Shown piece after piece: positions 60,201 through 64,000 of a stretch of DNA of 64,000 bases. The notes below the pieces were generated by a model. The model searched no databases. It worked only from the letters and a program-made list of their open reading frames with translations, and was not told the origin of the DNA. The DNA comes from Camellia lanceoleosa (taxonomy: Eukaryota > Streptophyta > Magnoliopsida > Ericales > Theaceae): contig CM045760.1 in assembly GCA_025200525.1 (NCBI GenBank), forward strand, positions 42,241,932 to 42,305,931, read 5' to 3'. Within the stretch, counting starts at the first letter, position 1. Each line of letters starts with the position of its first letter. The position numbers were made by a program, and so were the translations under genes.

Positions 60201-61946
60201 TACAAAGAAGAGAACCAACCATGTAAGTTGAATAAAGAGATTGAACAAACTATTCTCCCACCTCAAGAAGAAAGAGGAGACAATGATGATTTGCCAAGAA
60301 AATAGAAGTTTGTTCATAATCACCCTAAGGATTTAATCCTAGGTGACCCTACAAAAGGTATTGAAACTCTCTCTTCACTTAGAAACATTTGTAATAACTT
60401 GGCGTTTCTCTCACAGATTGAGCCTAAAAACTTTCAAGAAGCCGAATTTGATGAACATTGGATGATAGCTATGCATGAAGAGCTAAACCAATTTGAGAGA
60501 AACAAAGTGTGGGAACTTGTGCCAAAACCTAAAGATCATACCATTATCGGTACCAAATGGATCTTTCGAAACAAGCTTGATGAATCCGATACAATTATAA
60601 GAAACAAGGCTAGACTTGTTACACAAGGATACAATCGATAAAAAGGTATTGATTTCAATGAAACCTTTGCTCCAGTTGCTAGATTAGAAGCCACTCGTAT
60701 GTTACTTGCATTTGCATGTTTTAGAGATTTCAAACTTTATCAAATGAATGTAAAAAGTGCATTTCTTAATGGTTTTATAAATGTGGAAGTTTATGTTAAA
60801 CAACCCCCAGGTTTTGAAGATCATGCTTTTTCAAATCATGTTTTTAAACTATCAAAAGTTTTATATGGTTTGAAACAAGCACCTCGTGCATGGTATAAAC
60901 GATTAAGTAAAATTTTGCTTGAAAATAATTTTTCTAGAGGAACGATTGACACAACACTTTTTGTTAAAACTAAAAATGATGATTTACTTATTGTGCAAAT
61001 ATATGTAGATGACATTATATTTGGTGCTACTAATGAAACCTTGTGTAAGAAATTTGCTAAGTGTATGCAAGGTGAGTTTGAGATGAACATGATGGGAGAG
61101 CTAAATTATTTCCTTGGGCTTCAAATCAAACAATGTAAGGAAGGAATTTTTATCAACCAAACTAAGTACACAAAAGAACTACTCAAAAAGTTTGGTATGT
61201 ATGACTCAAAAATAGTTAGAACACCTATGAGCACATCCATTAAGCTAGACAATGATAAAAAAGGTAAGTCCATTGATCAAATAAAATATCGAGGTATGAT
61301 CGGCTCACTTCTTTATTTAACTACAAGCAGTCCCGATATTATGTTTAGTGTTTGTATGTGTGCTAGATATCAATCAAATCCTAAGGAATCACATCTTAGT
61401 GTTGTTAAAAGAATTTTTAGATATCTTGTTGGCACTCAAAATTTGAGATTGTTTTATCCTAGAGGTGTTACATTTGATTTAATTAGTTACTCGGATGACG
61501 ACTTTGCCGAATGCAAACTTGATAGAAAAAGCACCAGTGGCACTTGTCACTTTGTTGGTAACTCATTAGTATCTTGGTTTAGAGAAAAGCAAAATTCTGT
61601 TACTTTATCAATGGCCGAAGTTGAATATATAGCTTCCGAAAATTGTTGTGCCCAAATACTTTGGATGAAGCAACAATTTGAGGACTTTGATTTGCATTAT
61701 GATCATATCCCTATTAAATGTGATAATACTAGTGCCATCAATTTAAGTAAAAATTCGGTTCAACACTCACGAACAAAACATATTGAAATTCGACATTATT
61801 TTTTAAGAGATCATGTTCAAAAAAGGGATATTGTACTTGAATTTGTAAACACCGACAAGCAATTGACAGATATTTTCACAAAACCTCTAAACGAGGATCA
61901 CTTCAATTTTATTCGTGGTGAGCTTGTAATGTCGATTTTTGCTTAA
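57231..61946 (+). pseudogene. Copia-C gag-pol polyprotein, interrupted
   Basis: ATG at 57231 (MTTLAEGQVTNRSPLFDGNN). Gag LVRKILKFLPKNWEAKVTAI; two zinc knuckles, CYECKNPRHMKMDC and CHYCRKKGHYIFYC. The protease site is NSGCSRHMTG, with the catalytic Asp changed to Asn near 58880. Integrase HRRLGHAHMDL, IVDDYSRFSWV, TPQQNGVVERKNRT; RT MNVKSAFLNG, LYGLKQAPRAWY, intact YVDDIIFG; RNase H KSTSGTCHFVG, LSMAEVEYIA. Ends at TAA 61946. Stops at 57519, 58821, 59258, 59264, 60303 and 60639; a shift between 58823 and 58860; a one-base insertion near 59965. The reverse transcriptase to RNase H part (60699-61946) is a long clean frame. Confidence 0.93.
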
Positions 61947-62504
61947 AAAATTTTGTTATGACTGTGAAACTTGAATTTTTGTTAAAATGATATATGTGTA
62001 TTGCTACATTGATAAGAAATATTTATATCAGTTGAATGCTTTCAAGTCCTTTATACATTTATTCTCCTTAACAGTTTGTTATTTTCAACTGTGCAATTTT
62101 TTTTGGGTTCTGCATCTTAAGGTAAAATTAACTTTGCATACATTGATTTTTTTAAAACCCTCATGGTATTTTTTTTGCATTACCATTCCAGTAATACCAA
62201 CGTGTCATTAAGTTTAATTTCTGCTGGTATTATTTTATTTTCATTTATTTTATTATTTTGCTATTAGGTTTAATTTTTTTTAGTTTAATTTTTTTATTAT
62301 TATTTTTGTTTGGGCTTAATTTTTTTTTTTTTTTGCTTTTTAATTTCATTTTTCAGTACTTAAACATAAAAACAAAAACAAATCAAAATACAAATATTCA
62401 CATAAAAAAAAAAACACCTTTCATTTTTTTTACGGCCACACGCCGATCAAAATAAACATTAAAAAAAAAAACACCCTTCATTTTTTTCCGGCCATACACC
62501 GATC
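61947..62504. other. Copia-C spacer after pol
   Basis: Very T-rich on the plus strand; no envelope-like frame with recognisable residues. Confidence 0.5.
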
Positions 62505-63011
62505 TTACTTCCTCGCCTCTTCCAGCGCTCTCTTCTTCTTTTTATCACCTTGGGCGACGCTTGACATCCCTGCTCCCGTGCTTTCGTCGAGAACGAGCTC
62601 TCCCTGCCGACTATCAAAAGCTAAGAACGACGTTGCTCCAAATCGGGCCATGGAGGTGGTCTTCCATTTAAGCTCTTTATTTTCGGCCTTCAGTGCGCCT
62701 ATCTCGGCTCGTGCATCCTTGTACATGCGCTGAAGCAGAGCGAGTTGGTCGCTAACCTGATGGAGCTCACTCGTCCTATTTTGCAGTCAGTGAGCTAATT
62801 TTGTGACTGCAGTCACCGTCTCCATACAAGACGTTAGTGTGAAATGATTGGCTTTTATGTCAGATTGAGCTGCCATGATTTGCTCAATCGACATCATAGG
62901 AAGGTTCGGAAAAGGAATGACAAGAAGAGTAGAAGCCGGGGCACTCGGCCCAGCAGTGCTTACGGGATCATTCAGGTCCAGAAAGATAGTAAGGGGACGG
63001 GACGAGGCCAT
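62505..63011 (-). pseudogene. Antisense accessory reading frame of Copia-C, one in-frame stop
   Basis: On the minus strand between pol and the 3' LTR, ATG at 63011 opens 168 codons ending TAA at 62505, with a single TGA at 62785-62787 (CGA to TGA would explain it). It reads MASSRPLTIFLDLNDP, VIPFPNLPMMSIEQIMAAQ, then a heptad-like Leu region (LHQVSDQLALLQRMYKDA, EIGALKAENKELK) suggesting a coiled coil, and a Lys-rich end KKKKRALEEARK. Composition is clearly less AT-rich than the surroundings, as for a selected coding sequence. I do not recognise a domain. Extra and antisense frames are known in some plant LTR elements (general knowledge). Confidence 0.65.
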
Positions 63012-63059
63012 GTAATAGGAGATAAAGATGTAATCGAAAGGAGAGTAATTTTTGGCAAT

Positions 63060-63400
63060 CTTTTTGCTCTGCTCAGTCTCTCTGTTCTGTCTCTCGCGAA
63101 AAAAGAAGATCGAAGAGAGTGATGCAGAAGAGATAGAAAAAGAGATAGAAGAGAGTGAGGTAAAGAAGAAGACACAGACGAGTGTGATTAAGAAGAAGGC
63201 TAAAGAGAAGTGGCTGAAGAGGGAGAGATAGCCGTGGCAAGCGGCAATCGAGGAGAGTTGCTTTTGTCGGCCAATGAAGTAAAAGCCAGGTCATGTGGCA
63301 ACCGCGTTTTGCGAAAAATGAGAGAGACGCGGGAGAGTTATATATATGTATGTATATTGTATAGCTTTGTAATATATATATATATATATATAAATATATA
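63060..63400 (-). promoter_or_regulatory. Possible leader/promoter of the antisense frame
   Basis: Upstream of ATG 63011 on the minus strand is a C/T-rich stretch (63100-63230, GA-rich on plus), then a TA microsatellite at 63368-63402 with TATATA motifs. This resembles a plant promoter with a pyrimidine-rich leader. Purely inferential. Confidence 0.3.
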
Positions 63401-63728
63401 TTGATTATCTATTTTTTGATGTTATTTATCACTATCATTTTCCTCCTCCTCCAGATTCTAACCCATGCTTTCATTTTGATAATGTCACAAGGGAAGAAAC
63501 TTATGATATTATGTATTATGGTATTATTTTCAAAATAATCTGATGTTATGTGTTTATAGTTTGATATCTTAATCTTATATCATGTTGTTGATTAAAGCTT
63601 GTTTATTACACATGTGCTAACCTATGTATTTAGAAATGAATTCAGGAAGCATGACTTGAGGGAGAGCTTTTTTTACTCCCAAATCAAATCAAAACATCAT
63701 TGTGTGCCATTATCAAAAAGGGAAAGAT

Positions 63729-64000
63729 TGTTAGACTTATTTATTTTGATGATTTATTTAATTATGTCTTAATTTATTTGGAAGAGAAAAATAGAATCCA
63801 AAATTTATTTTGATGATTTATTTAATTATATTTTAATTTATTTGAAAAAAAAAAATAGAATCAAAATTTATTTTGATGATTTATTTGAAATAGAAAAATA
63901 GAATCAAAATTTATTTTGTCCCATTATTTCTCACCTAAACCTTTATCCTAAATGTTGTTACAATGTATTTAATATTTAATTAAATCAAGAGTCCAAACAG
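63729..64000 (+). repeat. Copia-C 3' LTR (start only)
   Basis: 272 bp visible; matches 55907 onward with few substitutions, including the internal repeat units. Confidence 0.92.

Larger units (their letters stand above)
55907..64000 (+). mobile_element. Copia-C: SIRE/Maximus-like Ty1-copia, 3' LTR cut by window end
   Basis: The 5' LTR 55907-57173 starts TGTTAGACTTATTTATTTTG and ends GTAACA. The same start recurs at 63729 after the PPT-like AAAAAGGGAAAGAT, so the 3' LTR runs off the window (272 bp visible). The PBS region TTGATATCAGTGCC at 57175 is a degenerate form of the tRNA-Met site. Long pol, a large region between pol and 3' LTR (1.8 kb) and LMTHEI/YECKNPRH-type gag text suggest the SIRE/Maximus lineage. 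Confidence 0.92.

Noticed and set aside
61947..62500. Envelope-like gene expected in some SIRE elements
   Set aside because: No sense-strand frame with transmembrane or envelope-like residues; the sequence is T-rich spacer.
1..64000. tRNA, rRNA or other RNA genes
   Set aside because: No cloverleaf box A/B pairs or rRNA text noticed; a covariance-model search would be needed to exclude them fully.

Overview
The window looks like a repeat-rich stretch of a eudicot genome. It is AT-rich, the genes have spliced GT-AG introns, and transposable elements dominate. Only one gene reads as intact: a four-exon beta-expansin (EXPB) on the minus strand at 11171-13822. A relic of a second EXPB first exon lies about 3.6 kb downstream of it at 7557-7642.

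Four Ty1-copia elements can be bounded. Copia-D (7720-9723, minus) is an internally deleted copy with LTRs, PBS, PPT and a CCTTT target-site duplication (TSD). Copia-B (17492-22706, plus) has two 726-bp LTRs, many premature stops and a deleted gag. Copia-A (45938-53844, minus) is full length with TSD TATCT. Copia-C (55907 to beyond the window end, plus) resembles the SIRE/Maximus group and carries an extra GC-richer antisense reading frame between pol and the 3' LTR. All four are broken in their coding regions.

The most unusual content is three CACTA-type DNA transposons that carry pieces of host genes. CACTA-1 (window start to 5395) holds exon fragments of an AGO4-clade Argonaute, a nodulin/glutamine-synthetase-like protein and transportin-1. 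CACTA-2 (29934-38722, TSD TTA) is complete at both ends. It holds, all on the minus strand, the 5' end of a PRA1 gene, two phase-matched alpha-galactosidase exons, an API5/ARM-like exon and two exons of a PAS/Raf-like kinase. It also contains an ~880-bp polypurine tract. CACTA-3 (39786-55833, TSD TCT) holds a PUB43/44-type U-box E3 fragment and a CRK-type receptor-kinase exon, and was later invaded by a Tourist/Harbinger MITE and by Copia-A. None of the three shows a transposase. Each has its own palindromic subterminal repeat, while the outermost CACTACA is shared.

Smaller elements include Harbinger-like MITEs with TAA or TTA duplications (24901-25441, 25855-26464, 39964-41166), a 150-bp inverted-repeat MITE near 2148 and a ~1.1-kb inverted-repeat element near 5790-6890. 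The remaining intergenic DNA (9.7-11.2, 13.9-17.5, 22.7-30 kb) is AT-rich and shows no gene I can support.

All family assignments come from reading motifs by eye; no database search was run.
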